Of a stretch of DNA of 64,000 nucleotides, positions 15,430 to 23,462 are shown in pieces. Each line of letters opens with the position of its first letter. Positions within the stretch are counted from its first letter, which is position 1. The DNA comes from JAEYOM01 sp036260935. Its GTDB lineage: Bacteria; Bacillota; Clostridia; Acetivibrionales; DTU013. Both the position numbers and the translations under genes were made by a program. The stretch covers positions 24,747-88,746 of the forward strand of contig DATALQ010000029.1 in assembly GCA_036260935.1 (NCBI GenBank), in the 5' to 3' direction. The notes below the pieces were generated by a model. The model saw only the letters and a list, made by a program, of their open reading frames with translations. It ran no database searches and was not told where the DNA came from.

Positions 15430-16449
15430 ATGCAGTCTGTTGAAATCCCGCGGAAATTTGAGAACATGAAAGTTGAGAACGTGCTTCAGAGTCTGTATCC
15501 CCGGCTATCGTACAATACGCTGCAGAAGGCGTTCAGGAAGAAGGATATAAAAGTCAACGGGATCAGGGTAGGCAGAGACCACATTGTCATGCCCGGCGAC
15601 AGGCTGGAGGTTTATATAGTAGACGACCTCCTATATGGCTTGTCGAACGGCCCGGGAGCAGATATTTCAGGCAGAATTTCGCAGAACGCCGGTACATCAT
15701 TGTCTGAGAACGCCGGACCTGCATTGTCTGAAGACAAAACTCCGGAGGCTGCCGGGTTCGGTATCGTATATGAAGATATGAACATACTTATTGTCAACAA
15801 GGCCCAGGGGATTGCCGTGCATCCGGATAAGGACCAGCCTCACGGAACGCTCATCGATCTGGTACGGGCATATCTCAGGCAAAAAGCGGAAGCCTCCGGC
15901 AGCGGCAGTTTCCAGCCATCCCTTTGCCACAGGCTGGACCGCAATACGGGCGGGCTGGTCATAATTGCAAAGGACCAGGAAAGCCATGATATTATACTTG
16001 AGAAAATCGAAGCACGCGAAATAAAAAAATATTATCAATGCCTGGTTAAAGGCAAAATGGAAAGAAATGAAGCAAAATTGCGGGCTTATCTATGGAAGGA
16101 TGCCGGCAAGAGCCGTGTATTCATAAATGACCGGAAAACACCCGGTGCAGCGGAAATAATTACAGGTTACAAAGTCCTTGGCTACAACAGCGCCCGGGAC
16201 GTCAGCAAGCTCGAAGTGGAGCTGGTCACGGGCCGCACGCATCAGATACGCGCTCACCTCGCATACATCGGTCATCCTATAATAGGCGACGGTAAATACG
16301 GTAAAAATGAGATCAACCGTGCCTTTGGTCTAAAACAGCAAGCTCTTTGGGCCTGCCGTATCAAATTCGATTTTGCAGGAAACGCCGGCAAACTGGATTA
16401 TCTCAAGGGAAAGGACTTCCTGGTCGAGCCAGGCTTCCCCCTTGCATGA
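15430..16449 (+). CDS. RluA-family pseudouridine synthase
   Basis: A 339-residue enzyme. An N-terminal S4-like RNA-binding domain (LSYNTLQKAFRKKDIKVNGIRV) leads into an RluA catalytic domain. The active-site motif HRLDRNTGGLVIIAK contains the catalytic Asp; VTGRTHQIRAHLAYIGHPIIGDGKYG is the second motif. It converts uridine to pseudouridine in rRNA or tRNA; the exact target cannot be inferred. The linker between domains holds a short imperfect repeat (NAGTSLSE / NAGPALSE) not typical of the family. I chose the ATG at 15430 behind GGATGGAG. Confidence 0.9.
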   Translation: MQSVEIPRKFENMKVENVLQSLYPRLSYNTLQKAFRKKDIKVNGIRVGRDHIVMPGDRLEVYIVDDLLYGLSNGPGADISGRISQNAGTSLSENAGPALSEDKTPEAAGFGIVYEDMNILIVNKAQGIAVHPDKDQPHGTLIDLVRAYLRQKAEASGSGSFQPSLCHRLDRNTGGLVIIAKDQESHDIILEKIEAREIKKYYQCLVKGKMERNEAKLRAYLWKDAGKSRVFINDRKTPGAAEIITGYKVLGYNSARDVSKLEVELVTGRTHQIRAHLAYIGHPIIGDGKYGKNEINRAFGLKQQALWACRIKFDFAGNAGKLDYLKGKDFLVEPGFPLA

Positions 16450-16494
16450 TATAAGATTATCCATCCTGTTATTAAAAAAATTTTCCAAATGTAG

Positions 16495-16540
16495 TTGACA
16501 CAGATATATATAGTGTGCATAATGTATATATACACTATAT
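16495..16540 (+). promoter_or_regulatory. Promoter and GntR-type operator of the ABC exporter operon
   Basis: TTGACA at 16495-16500, a 17-base spacer, and CATAAT at 16518-16523 form a near-consensus promoter. A perfect inverted repeat ATATAGTGT (16508-16516) / ACACTATAT (16532-16540) straddles the -10. It is well placed for the GntR repressor encoded by the last gene of the operon. Confidence 0.75.
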
Positions 16541-16575
16541 TCGTGATGTGCGGATAATACTACTGAGGTGATTAC

Positions 16576-17457
16576 ATGTACAATGTGTTAGAGGTGACCG
16601 GGCTGGTAAAAAATTATAATAATTTCAGGCTGGAAGGGATCACCTTCAATATTCAACGCGGCTACATTATGGGGTATATCGGTCCTAACGGCGCGGGGAA
16701 AACTACTACGATCAACCTGATATTGGGCATTCTGAACCCTGACGGCGGCCAGATCAGGCTCTTCGGTGAGGATGTGGAAACAAGTCCGGCCTCGTTGAAG
16801 GAAAGAGTGGGCTTTGTAATAGGAGAAACAGCATTTTATGAATTTCTGAGCGCAAAGGAAATGGCCGGTATCATAGCGCGATTCTACAAGCGCTGGGACT
16901 GGAAGGCTTTCGACCGCTACATGAAAATATTCGAACTCGATAAGAACCAAAAGATAGAATCATATTCGAAGGGCATGAAGATTAAATACATGCTTGCCTG
17001 TGCACTAAGCCACAACGCAGAGCTTTTATTGCTCGACGAACCCACCTCGGGCCTGGATCCTGTCTTCAGGAGCGAGTTGATGGACATTTTCCAGGAGATT
17101 ATTTCAGACGGAGAAAAATCAATATTATTTTCTACCCATATTACCTCGGACCTCGATAATATTGCGGATTATGTCACCTTCATCAATAACGGCTCGATTG
17201 TTTTCTCGGACGATAAAGACTCTGTCCTATCCAGATTTTCAATTGTAAAGGGTGGGAGAGATCAGCGTGAAAACGTAATGCGCACCGACAAGATCGTAGG
17301 AATTTTGAATTCGGAGGTCGGGTTCTCCGCGCTCACAAATGATAGGGAATGGTTTTTGAGAAATCCCGAAAAAGGCGTCGTTCTCGAGAAAGCATCTCTG
17401 GAAGATATAATGGTTCATTATGTAAGGGGGAATAAGAATGCTGGCCTTGCTGTATAA
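16576..17457 (+). CDS. ABC transporter ATPase (YtrB-like)
   Basis: A 293-residue ATP-binding subunit. Walker A is GPNGAGKTT (about 35-43), the signature region is YSKGMKIKYMLACAL rather than LSGGQ, Walker B is LLLLDEPTSGLDP, and the switch His is in FSTHITSDLDNIADY. The modified signature and gene order (ATPase, permease, GntR) match YtrB/bacitracin-type clostridial exporters. GAGGTG precedes the ATG. The 3' end overlaps the permease start by 20 bases. Substrate unknown; cell-wall antibiotic response is a reasonable guess from the family. Confidence 0.88.
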   Translation: MYNVLEVTGLVKNYNNFRLEGITFNIQRGYIMGYIGPNGAGKTTTINLILGILNPDGGQIRLFGEDVETSPASLKERVGFVIGETAFYEFLSAKEMAGIIARFYKRWDWKAFDRYMKIFELDKNQKIESYSKGMKIKYMLACALSHNAELLLLDEPTSGLDPVFRSELMDIFQEIISDGEKSILFSTHITSDLDNIADYVTFINNGSIVFSDDKDSVLSRFSIVKGGRDQRENVMRTDKIVGILNSEVGFSALTNDREWFLRNPEKGVVLEKASLEDIMVHYVRGNKNAGLAV

Positions 17458-18073
17458 GGACTGGAGTATAATTAAGAAGACAAGGGCTTTATATTTCAGC
17501 TTGTTCTATTTTTTCATCATCATACCTGCGATGCAAAATGGGTCTTTCTTACCCAGAAACTACTCTACTGATTTTTTCTTTATCTTCGTAGTTTATCTGC
17601 TGTTTTCCTATCTGGCAGCCTATGATTACAAGTATAACGGGCATGTGTTCATTCCGGCATTTCCGGTAACGAAGAAGAAGATAGTTGAAGCGCGTTATAT
17701 TTTTGCGTCGATCACATTCCTGTCATGCCTGGTTATTCTTCAGATTATCAAAGCTGCTATTCTCTTGATAGGAAAACAGCAGCTGACATTGCATGGAATG
17801 ATAAATTATGAGCAAACCGGCGTTCTTTTCCTCATCTTCGGCCTGTTTTTCGGAGTCATACTGCCGGTGTATTACAAGCTCGGCTATCAGAAAACCAGGT
17901 GGTTCATGTTTATTGCCATGATAATTGCAATTGTGATTCCCAGCATCATAACCAGCGCCGGTTCCAGTCTGGACAGCCCGATATTCCTGCTATTGTCGGT
18001 GCTGGCAGTCTTGCTGTTTTTCTCGGTTTCGATAAAAATATCAGTCAAATTCGTAAACAGCGTGAATATGTAA
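17438..18073 (+). CDS. ABC-2 type permease of the GntR-linked exporter
   Basis: A 211-residue protein with six predicted membrane segments (ALYFSLFYFFIIIPAM, FFFIFVVYLLFSYLAAY, FASITFLSCLVILQII, GVLFLIFGLFFGVILPVYY, FMFIAMIIAIVIPSII and FLLLSVLAVLLFFSVSI). It resembles ABC-2 permeases that pair with YtrB-type ATPases. Its start lies inside the ATPase gene, 13 bases downstream of AAGGGGG. The following GntR gene begins 13 bases after its stop. Confidence 0.82.
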   Translation: MLALLYKDWSIIKKTRALYFSLFYFFIIIPAMQNGSFLPRNYSTDFFFIFVVYLLFSYLAAYDYKYNGHVFIPAFPVTKKKIVEARYIFASITFLSCLVILQIIKAAILLIGKQQLTLHGMINYEQTGVLFLIFGLFFGVILPVYYKLGYQKTRWFMFIAMIIAIVIPSIITSAGSSLDSPIFLLLSVLAVLLFFSVSIKISVKFVNSVNM

Positions 18074-18085
18074 AGGGGTAATGCT

Positions 18086-18454
18086 TTGAACATTATTATA
18101 AGCAATTCTTCGGACAAACCGATATACATGCAGATAACCCAACAGATCATAGACCAGGTCGTCAATGAGGAGCTGAAGGTTGGCGAAATGCTTCCTTCAA
18201 TAAGAACGCTGGCCAGGGAACTCAAAATAAGCGTCATTACGACCAAAAGGGCCTATGAAGAACTTGAAAGGGAAGGTTACATAGAAACGGTAGTCGGCAA
18301 AGGCACCTTCGTTTCAGGTATCAACAAGGGACTGATCAGGGAACGGCAGATGGATCTCCTCGAGAACGATATAACGGCTGTGATTGAAAGCTCCAGGCGT
18401 ATGAAAATGACAAAAGAGGAGCTTCACAACCTTGTCGACCTGTTGTGGGAGTAG
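18086..18454 (+). CDS. GntR-family (YtrA-like) regulator
   Basis: A 122-residue short GntR regulator. The winged helix is complete: KPIYMQITQQIIDQVVNEEL, GEMLPSIRTLARELKIS, VITTKRAYEELEREGYIETVVGKGTFV. It has only a short helical C-terminal extension typical of YtrA. It starts with TTG (AAGGGG 7 bases upstream). It is the last gene of the exporter operon; I infer it represses the operon from the inverted repeat at 16508-16540. Confidence 0.88.
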   Translation: MNIIISNSSDKPIYMQITQQIIDQVVNEELKVGEMLPSIRTLARELKISVITTKRAYEELEREGYIETVVGKGTFVSGINKGLIRERQMDLLENDITAVIESSRRMKMTKEELHNLVDLLWE

Positions 18455-18470
18455 AACAAAATCAGGCGTA

Positions 18471-18503
18471 AAAAAGGCTGTCCGAAATTCGAACAACCTT
18501 TTT
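18471..18503. terminator. Bidirectional terminator
   Basis: AAAAAGG and CCTTTTT flank an imperfect stem (TGTCCG/CGAACA) between the GntR gene and the convergent CAP-domain gene. It has A and T runs on both sides, so it can serve both transcripts. Confidence 0.75.
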
Positions 18504-18532
18504 GCTGCTTATATTAACCTGTCACTTGACTG

Positions 18533-19336
18533 CTATTTCCCGATGAACTGCTGCACTATGACCTTTCCATAGGTCGCGCTTTCCTCTACTCCGATTCCGG
18601 TAATGTTGAAACCTGTATTCAATATGTTCTTTTTATGACTGTCGGATGACATCCAGGCCTTGAATGCTCCTTCCACCGTCTTGTTGCCGGCTATGTTCTC
18701 TCCTGCCGATTTGAAAGTATTGTCATACTGCCTCATCATATCGAACGGAGACCCATAGGTAGGCGACTGGTGAGAAAAATAGTTGTTTTCGATCATGTCC
18801 TTAGCTTTTATCCTCGCCACCTTCATAAGGTTCTCGTCAATTACGAGAGGAGTAAGCTTCTTTTCGGCGCGAGCCTTGTTGACCAGGTCCAGGAGCTTCT
18901 GTTCATCTTCCGACAGGTTGAGCTCTATGGATGCGGGCGTCGTCCCTTTGCCGGGCGCTGTCTCTTTGCCAGGCGTCTTCTTTAACATGGTGCTGGTGTT
19001 TTTTGAAGCCGTTACTGCATTTTCGTTTCCGAAGGTGATGTACCTACCGTCAACTGCCCCGACTGTCCCGGTATCCGAATCATATACTGCATACCAGTCG
19101 CCGAGCTTGCCCATTATCGTTAGAGCCTGTCCTTTTTCGAGCTTGCATATGGATGGGAAATTCGTTGACGGGCCTTCCCTGAGGTTTAGCTTGCTGACCG
19201 CTACCGTGGCGGTATCATCTCCAACCTTCTCCAATGCCAGCTCTGTTGTGACTCCGCCGACAGCCGAAGCAGCATAACAGGTCGATGACATTATCAGCAC
19301 CGCCATAGCTGCTAAAATGGCAATCTTTCTTTTCAT
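18533..19336 (-). CDS. Secreted SH3b plus CAP-domain protein
   Basis: A 267-residue secreted protein. The signal peptide ends near residue 23. An SH3b domain (about 45-100; LNLREGPSTNFPSICKLEKGQ) is followed by a Lys/Thr/Pro linker and a CAP/SCP domain of the YkwD type (about 140-267). The latter has LVNKARAEKKLTPL, ARIKAKDMIENNYFSHQSP, AGENIAGN, AWMSSDSHKKNIL and VQQFIGK. The His residues of FSHQSP and DSHKKN are the CAP tetrad positions. Bacterial YkwD-like proteins sit at the cell wall, and several are spore-associated; activity is unknown. Confidence 0.88.
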   Translation of the reverse strand: MKRKIAILAAMAVLIMSSTCYAASAVGGVTTELALEKVGDDTATVAVSKLNLREGPSTNFPSICKLEKGQALTIMGKLGDWYAVYDSDTGTVGAVDGRYITFGNENAVTASKNTSTMLKKTPGKETAPGKGTTPASIELNLSEDEQKLLDLVNKARAEKKLTPLVIDENLMKVARIKAKDMIENNYFSHQSPTYGSPFDMMRQYDNTFKSAGENIAGNKTVEGAFKAWMSSDSHKKNILNTGFNITGIGVEESATYGKVIVQQFIGK

Positions 19337-19447
19337 ACTATTACCTCCAATTGTCTAATAATACAAAATCATTTGTTTTATACTGATAATAGTATTAACA
19401 AATATTTTTGATTTATTTGCATTAATGTGACAACTGGTAATAATTTT

Positions 19448-19708
19448 TCATTTTTTTTCAAATCTTTTATTTCTATAATAAAGTGCGATATCCACCGATA
19501 CCATGAGCGCGTTCAGCGCATAGAGCAGAACGACCCAATCCCTGCTGTACAGCAGTTTATGGATGATACCGGAGATATAGCCGATAACTACGATTATGAG
19601 GAACAGTACGCTTTTGCCCTGGGTCTGCCTCGATATTATCGATTTGTAGATTGAAAACGGCCATGCCAGTCCGAAGCATAACAGCATGATTATTTCGAAT
19701 ACACTCAT
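19448..19708 (-). CDS. Small PQ-loop-like membrane protein
   Basis: An 86-residue protein with three membrane helices. The first carries FGLAWPFSIYKSI and is followed by SRQTQGKSVLFLIIVVIGYISGI, a PQ-loop/SemiSWEET-like arrangement (WP in place of PQ). It then has a third helix with NALMVSVDIALYYRN. Half-transporters of this type work as dimers, but no substrate can be inferred. The start is the ATG at 19708 behind AAAGGAG; a longer frame lacks a ribosome site. Confidence 0.7.
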   Translation of the reverse strand: MSVFEIIMLLCFGLAWPFSIYKSIISRQTQGKSVLFLIIVVIGYISGIIHKLLYSRDWVVLLYALNALMVSVDIALYYRNKRFEKK

Positions 19709-19819
19709 CTCGTTACTCCTTTGGTAATAAAGCAAGACGTATTCCACACCCGATCAGGCCGAATACGTCTGCTTTACAGAGGTTATTATTCTCTCGTGCG
19801 GTCCATTTCAATACACTGA

Positions 19820-21256
19820 TTAGTACGCCTTGCCCCAATATACGAGGGCTTTTGCTTCCTTGCCGCAGCAGATGCACTTGTCCGAGACCGGCCCTTCGTC
19901 GAAAGGCATGCAGCGAGAGGTGGCTCCCGTTTTCTCCTTGATCTGCTCTTCGCAGGCACGGTCGCCGCACCACATTGCTTTGACAAAGCCCGGAGTCTCT
20001 CTGATGATCCTCTCGAATTCTGCAAAATCAATTGCCGTGTAAGTCTTGTTGTTTCTGAGAGTTGTAGCCTTCTCGAGCATACTGTCGTGTATCGAATCGA
20101 GCAGTTCGCAAACCCTGGCCTCAAGTTCGTCGATGGCGACAAATACTTTCTCTCTCGTATCCCTTCTTACAAGAACTACCTGGCCTTTTTCTATATCCTT
20201 GGGGCCTACTTCGAGACGTATCGGCACGCCCCTCATCTCATGCTCGCTGAATTTCCAGCCCGGCGACTTGTCACTGTCGTCCATCTTAACCCTTGCGACC
20301 CTGGAGAGTCTGGTGCATATTTCTCCGGCTTTTTCCAGAACGCCTTCCTTGTGCTGCTGAACAGGTATGACAACTACCTGGACAGGCGCGACTCTCGGAG
20401 GCAGTACGAGCCCGCTGTCGTCTCCGTGTACCATGATGATGGCACCTATCATTCTAGTGGTCATGCCCCAGGATGTCTGATGGACGTATTGGAGCTGGTT
20501 CGAGCTGTCAGTATACTGGATGTTGAACGCTTTGGCGAAGCCGTCTCCGAAATTGTGCGAGGTACCGGACTGCAGAGCGACTCCGTTATGCATCAGGCTT
20601 TCTATAGTATAAGTAGCTTTTGCTCCTGCAAATTTCTCCTTTTCGGTCTTCTGACCCTTTACAACCGGGATTGCAAGAACGTTCTGACAGAATTCAGCAT
20701 AAACGTTCAGCATCCTTATCGTCTCTTCCTGAGCTTCCTCCGCTGTGGCGTGCGCTGTATGCCCTTCCTGCCACAGGAACTCCATGGTCCTCAGGAACGG
20801 CCTTGTCGTTTTTTCCCACCTAACGACCGAACACCACTGGTTGTAAAGCTTCGGCAGGTCTCTGTATGAGTGTATTATGTTTGCGTAATGATCGCAGAAC
20901 AGAGTCTCCGAGGTAGGCCTTACGCAAAGCTTCTCTGTCAGTTCCTCCGCTCCGCCGTGAGTGACCCAGGCCACTTCAGGCGCAAAGCCCTCGACATGAT
21001 CCTTCTCCTTTTGGAGCAGGCTTTCCGGGATGAACATCGGCATGTAGACGTTTTCATGTCCCGTCTTCCTGAACCTCTCGTTCAGCTCCTTCTGGATGTT
21101 CTCCCAGATCGCATAGCCGTACGGCCTGATTATCATACAGCCCCTAACGCTCGAATAGTCCACCAGGTCGGCCTTTTTGATGACATCCGTGTACCATTGT
21201 GTAAAGTCCTCGTTCATTGGAGTGATTTCTTCAACAAACTTCTTATCCTGTGCCAT
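19820..21256 (-). CDS. proS: Prolyl-tRNA synthetase, short (archaeal/eukaryal-like) type
   Basis: A 478-residue class II synthetase that charges tRNA-Pro. It shows class II motif 2 (VVRWEKTTRPFLRTMEFLWQEGHTAHAT, split here by function), GTSHNFGDGFAKAFNIQY, and the motif 3 region. The C-terminal zinc-binding-like extension has Cys in CGDRACEEQIKEKTGA and ends PVSDKCICCGKEAKALVYWGKAY. It lacks the bacterial editing insert and so belongs to the short ProS type common in clostridia. The start ATG has GGAGTTGG upstream. Regulated by the T-box leader at 21361-21547. Confidence 0.93.
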   Translation of the reverse strand: MAQDKKFVEEITPMNEDFTQWYTDVIKKADLVDYSSVRGCMIIRPYGYAIWENIQKELNERFRKTGHENVYMPMFIPESLLQKEKDHVEGFAPEVAWVTHGGAEELTEKLCVRPTSETLFCDHYANIIHSYRDLPKLYNQWCSVVRWEKTTRPFLRTMEFLWQEGHTAHATAEEAQEETIRMLNVYAEFCQNVLAIPVVKGQKTEKEKFAGAKATYTIESLMHNGVALQSGTSHNFGDGFAKAFNIQYTDSSNQLQYVHQTSWGMTTRMIGAIIMVHGDDSGLVLPPRVAPVQVVVIPVQQHKEGVLEKAGEICTRLSRVARVKMDDSDKSPGWKFSEHEMRGVPIRLEVGPKDIEKGQVVLVRRDTREKVFVAIDELEARVCELLDSIHDSMLEKATTLRNNKTYTAIDFAEFERIIRETPGFVKAMWCGDRACEEQIKEKTGATSRCMPFDEGPVSDKCICCGKEAKALVYWGKAY

Positions 21257-21360
21257 AACACCAACTCCTCTATAAATTAATGTTCCCAAGTATAGAAATC
21301 AAACGCAAAACCTTGTTTGAATGCGTCAGAAGCAATTTCGCCGATTATCACGCATTCAAA

Positions 21361-21547
21361 AAAAATAAAAACGCCCCTGTAAATACATACAGGGACGAAT
21401 CAACTCCGCGGTACCACCCAACTTGGATAACCCAACTCTAAAAGCCTTTATCGCTGCTTTATGCGGCAGCCTCGTCGGCTGCGTCTCGGGGGTGGGAAGA
21501 AAGCGTTCGGCTTTCGCATTCCCGTCATCGACAACAATTGTTAAATT
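21361..21547 (-). promoter_or_regulatory. T-box leader of proS
   Basis: The minus strand carries the T-box sequence GGGTGGTACCGCGG (21419-21406). A terminator follows, with stem CGTCCCTGT/ACAGGGGCG (21371-21396) and then a T-run. The T-box terminator/antiterminator pair is unmistakable. From the predicted transcription start (about 21547) to the T-box is only about 128 bases. The Stem I region is a single hairpin (GGGAA..GAAAGC/GCTTTC..TTCCC). A Stem III-like hairpin (GCAGCC/GGCTGC) follows. Specifier codon not located with confidence. Confidence 0.9.
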
Positions 21548-21553
21548 AAAAGT

Positions 21554-21582
21554 AGTATATTACAACCTGGAAAGTCTGTCAA
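21554..21582 (-). promoter_or_regulatory. Promoter of proS
   Basis: Minus-strand TTGACA (21582-21577), a 17-base spacer, and TATACT (21559-21554). It lies directly upstream of the T-box leader. Confidence 0.8.
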
Positions 21583-21853
21583 TAGCCGTATATCGTTTGG
21601 GCTTCCTGCTCTTTGCCTGCGCTTTGCTGGGCTTTGCCGGTTGCATTTACTTTGACCGCTCAGCCTGCACTTTGCCGTTTGGGCCGGCACAGTATAAAAG
21701 ACCTCATTTGAAAAGTTAAATTCCGCACTCCCGCTAAATCGTTGAAATCATTGCCTTTTGTAATTTATTTATTTAGCTTTTTGTCACCTTGACTGAGCTG
21801 GCAAAAAACAGTAATATTAAGTAAAAATATAGAAATAGTGGTTTTGTGAGGGC
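21583..21853. other. Intergenic region between the proS and exporter promoters
   Basis: Contains five CTTTGC/CTTTGA words at 21611, 21622, 21632, 21650 and 21670 with no coding support, and the exporter promoter TTGACT (21789-21794), 17-base spacer, TAATAT (21812-21817). No gene seen. Confidence 0.5.
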
Positions 21854-22660
21854 TTGTTGGATAGGTTTGTCGCGGTAATAAAAACTTCATTCAAGCAGCA
21901 GTTCCAGTACAGGTGGACATTTGCCGTATCGATTTTTACGCAGCCGATCCTTCTGTTACTGAACCTCATTCTGTTCAAAAGCATCTACTCCTTCAACGGT
22001 ACGGATGTCATCAAGGGTTACAGCCTTGAACAAATGGTCTGGTATTTCACCTCCTTCATGGTAGTCAACAGCTTCGTCTGGAATGCTATAGCCCGGGAGA
22101 TTTCCTACAATATCATCTCCGGCGACATGGCTATAGACCTGCTGAGGCCCATGCCGTATTTCCGCGTCATTATCGCCGAATCGGTAGCTTCGAGGATCAT
22201 CGCGCAGGTAATGGACCTGCTTCCGGGCATGGTTATTTACAGCCTGATAATTTTCCCCTATTTCCTCACGCCCGTCTCCATCCTCAGGTTCTTACCCGTC
22301 GTACTTCTGGCGGCAGCGATCAATCACCTGTATTCGTTCATGCTCGGCATGACGGCTATGTCGCTGAAGAACAACAATTCGATAATATGGCTCAACGACC
22401 TGTTCATTTACGTAGCCGGCGGAGCGCTGATACCCATGGAATTCTATCCCGGCTGGCTCAATGCAATACTCGATTTTCTGCCGTTCAAATATATAATTTA
22501 CTGGCCGATCCAGTTCTTTCTCAATAAGGAGAGCACCTGGCAGGCGGGCGCTTACCTCCGAATCCTCGGCCTGCAGCTATTCTGGGTGATTATTCTGTAC
22601 ATCGGCAGCAAAATCATGTGGCGGACGCTCGTCAAAAAGTTCTGTTCTGCCGGAGGTTGA
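21854..22660 (+). CDS. ABC exporter permease 1 (COG4587-like)
   Basis: A 268-residue ABC-2 permease with six membrane segments. It resembles the first permease of the three-gene systems COG4587/COG3694/COG4586, some of which export viologens or peptides. Visible features are FKQQFQYRWTFAVSIFTQPIL, MVWYFTSFMVVNSFVWNAIAREISYNIISGDMAIDLLRPM and GALIPMEFYPGWLNAILDFLPF. The start is a TTG after GAGGG (TTG at 21857 is equally possible), with promoter TTGACT/TAATAT at 21789-21817. First gene of a three-gene operon. Confidence 0.85.
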   Translation: MLDRFVAVIKTSFKQQFQYRWTFAVSIFTQPILLLLNLILFKSIYSFNGTDVIKGYSLEQMVWYFTSFMVVNSFVWNAIAREISYNIISGDMAIDLLRPMPYFRVIIAESVASRIIAQVMDLLPGMVIYSLIIFPYFLTPVSILRFLPVVLLAAAINHLYSFMLGMTAMSLKNNNSIIWLNDLFIYVAGGALIPMEFYPGWLNAILDFLPFKYIIYWPIQFFLNKESTWQAGAYLRILGLQLFWVIILYIGSKIMWRTLVKKFCSAGG

Positions 22661-22663
22661 TAT

Positions 22664-23458
22664 ATGAGAAAAATCTTCAGGCTTTTTGAATTATTCATAT
22701 GGAACAGCAGGCTGGCGATCGCCAGAAGTATGGAATACAAGTTCAATTTTATTCTGGGTTCATTCATATCCATCGTTTTTTCCAGCATAGGACCGGTTCT
22801 GCAATACCTTATTTTTACTCAGACAAAGGGCTTCCCCGGCTGGAACCTGGATCAGATCATATTGTTTCAGGGCGTTCTGCTGATAGTGCTGGGCTTAAGG
22901 ACCATGTTCTTCGGAGAGCTTCAGGGCTTCGTCTACCAGTTGGTGAGAAGGGGCGATTTTGACAGACTTCTGCTGAAACCCTACCCGCCGATGGGCATAA
23001 TACTTGCCAGCGGTTTCAGCATGAGCAGCCTGGGCTCGATCCTTGGCGGACTCGTTATAACGGTCTATTCGATTATAAAGTTGGAACTGCACGTCGGAAT
23101 AATACAATGCGGGCTGTTCGTGCTCTTCATAGCGGCAGGACTGGCGCTTTTCATGGCGCTGGACGTACTTTTTGCATGTATTGTCATAATACTTGTCCAA
23201 ATGGGACGGTTGAATGAGTTTTTCAATTTCATCGCAAGGTTCGGAGAGTATCCTCTGAGCATATACCCGAACGCCCTCAGGCTGGCCTTTATCACTGTAG
23301 TTCCTTTCGCTGTCTGGGTGAATATACCCGCGCAGCTGCTGCTTGGCAGTTTTGATGCTTACATGCTTTACAGCCTGGTATTCTGCTTTGCATTTTTGTT
23401 CGTCTGTCTCAAGGTCTGGGGATTGTGCCTCAGGAAATACACAAGCGCAGGGGGTTGA
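22664..23458 (+). CDS. ABC exporter permease 2 (COG3694-like)
   Basis: A 264-residue ABC-2 permease with six membrane segments. It shows the related motif FGELQGFVYQLVRRGDFDRLLLKPYPP and FNFIARFGEYPLSIYPNALR near the fifth segment. The start codon lies 3 bases past the stop of permease 1, with GGAGG overlapping that stop, so the two are translated together and probably form a heterodimeric channel. Confidence 0.87.
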   Translation: MRKIFRLFELFIWNSRLAIARSMEYKFNFILGSFISIVFSSIGPVLQYLIFTQTKGFPGWNLDQIILFQGVLLIVLGLRTMFFGELQGFVYQLVRRGDFDRLLLKPYPPMGIILASGFSMSSLGSILGGLVITVYSIIKLELHVGIIQCGLFVLFIAAGLALFMALDVLFACIVIILVQMGRLNEFFNFIARFGEYPLSIYPNALRLAFITVVPFAVWVNIPAQLLLGSFDAYMLYSLVFCFAFLFVCLKVWGLCLRKYTSAGG

Positions 23459-23462
23459 TAAC

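Noticed and set aside
20087..20869. 260-residue plus-strand ORF
   Set aside because: Antisense to proS; Cys/Tyr-rich composition typical of a shadow frame.
21611..21676. Five CTTTGC-like words at 10-20 base spacing upstream of the proS promoter
   Set aside because: Spacing is irregular, no known factor matches, and the region is too short to exclude chance.
21423..21719. 98-residue ORF on the plus strand
   Set aside because: Covers the T-box leader and the proS promoter on the other strand; no SD.
23343..23462. Upstream extension of the exporter ATPase
   Set aside because: The extra 40 residues lie in the permease gene in another frame; the ATG at 23463 has a ribosome site and the family N-terminus.
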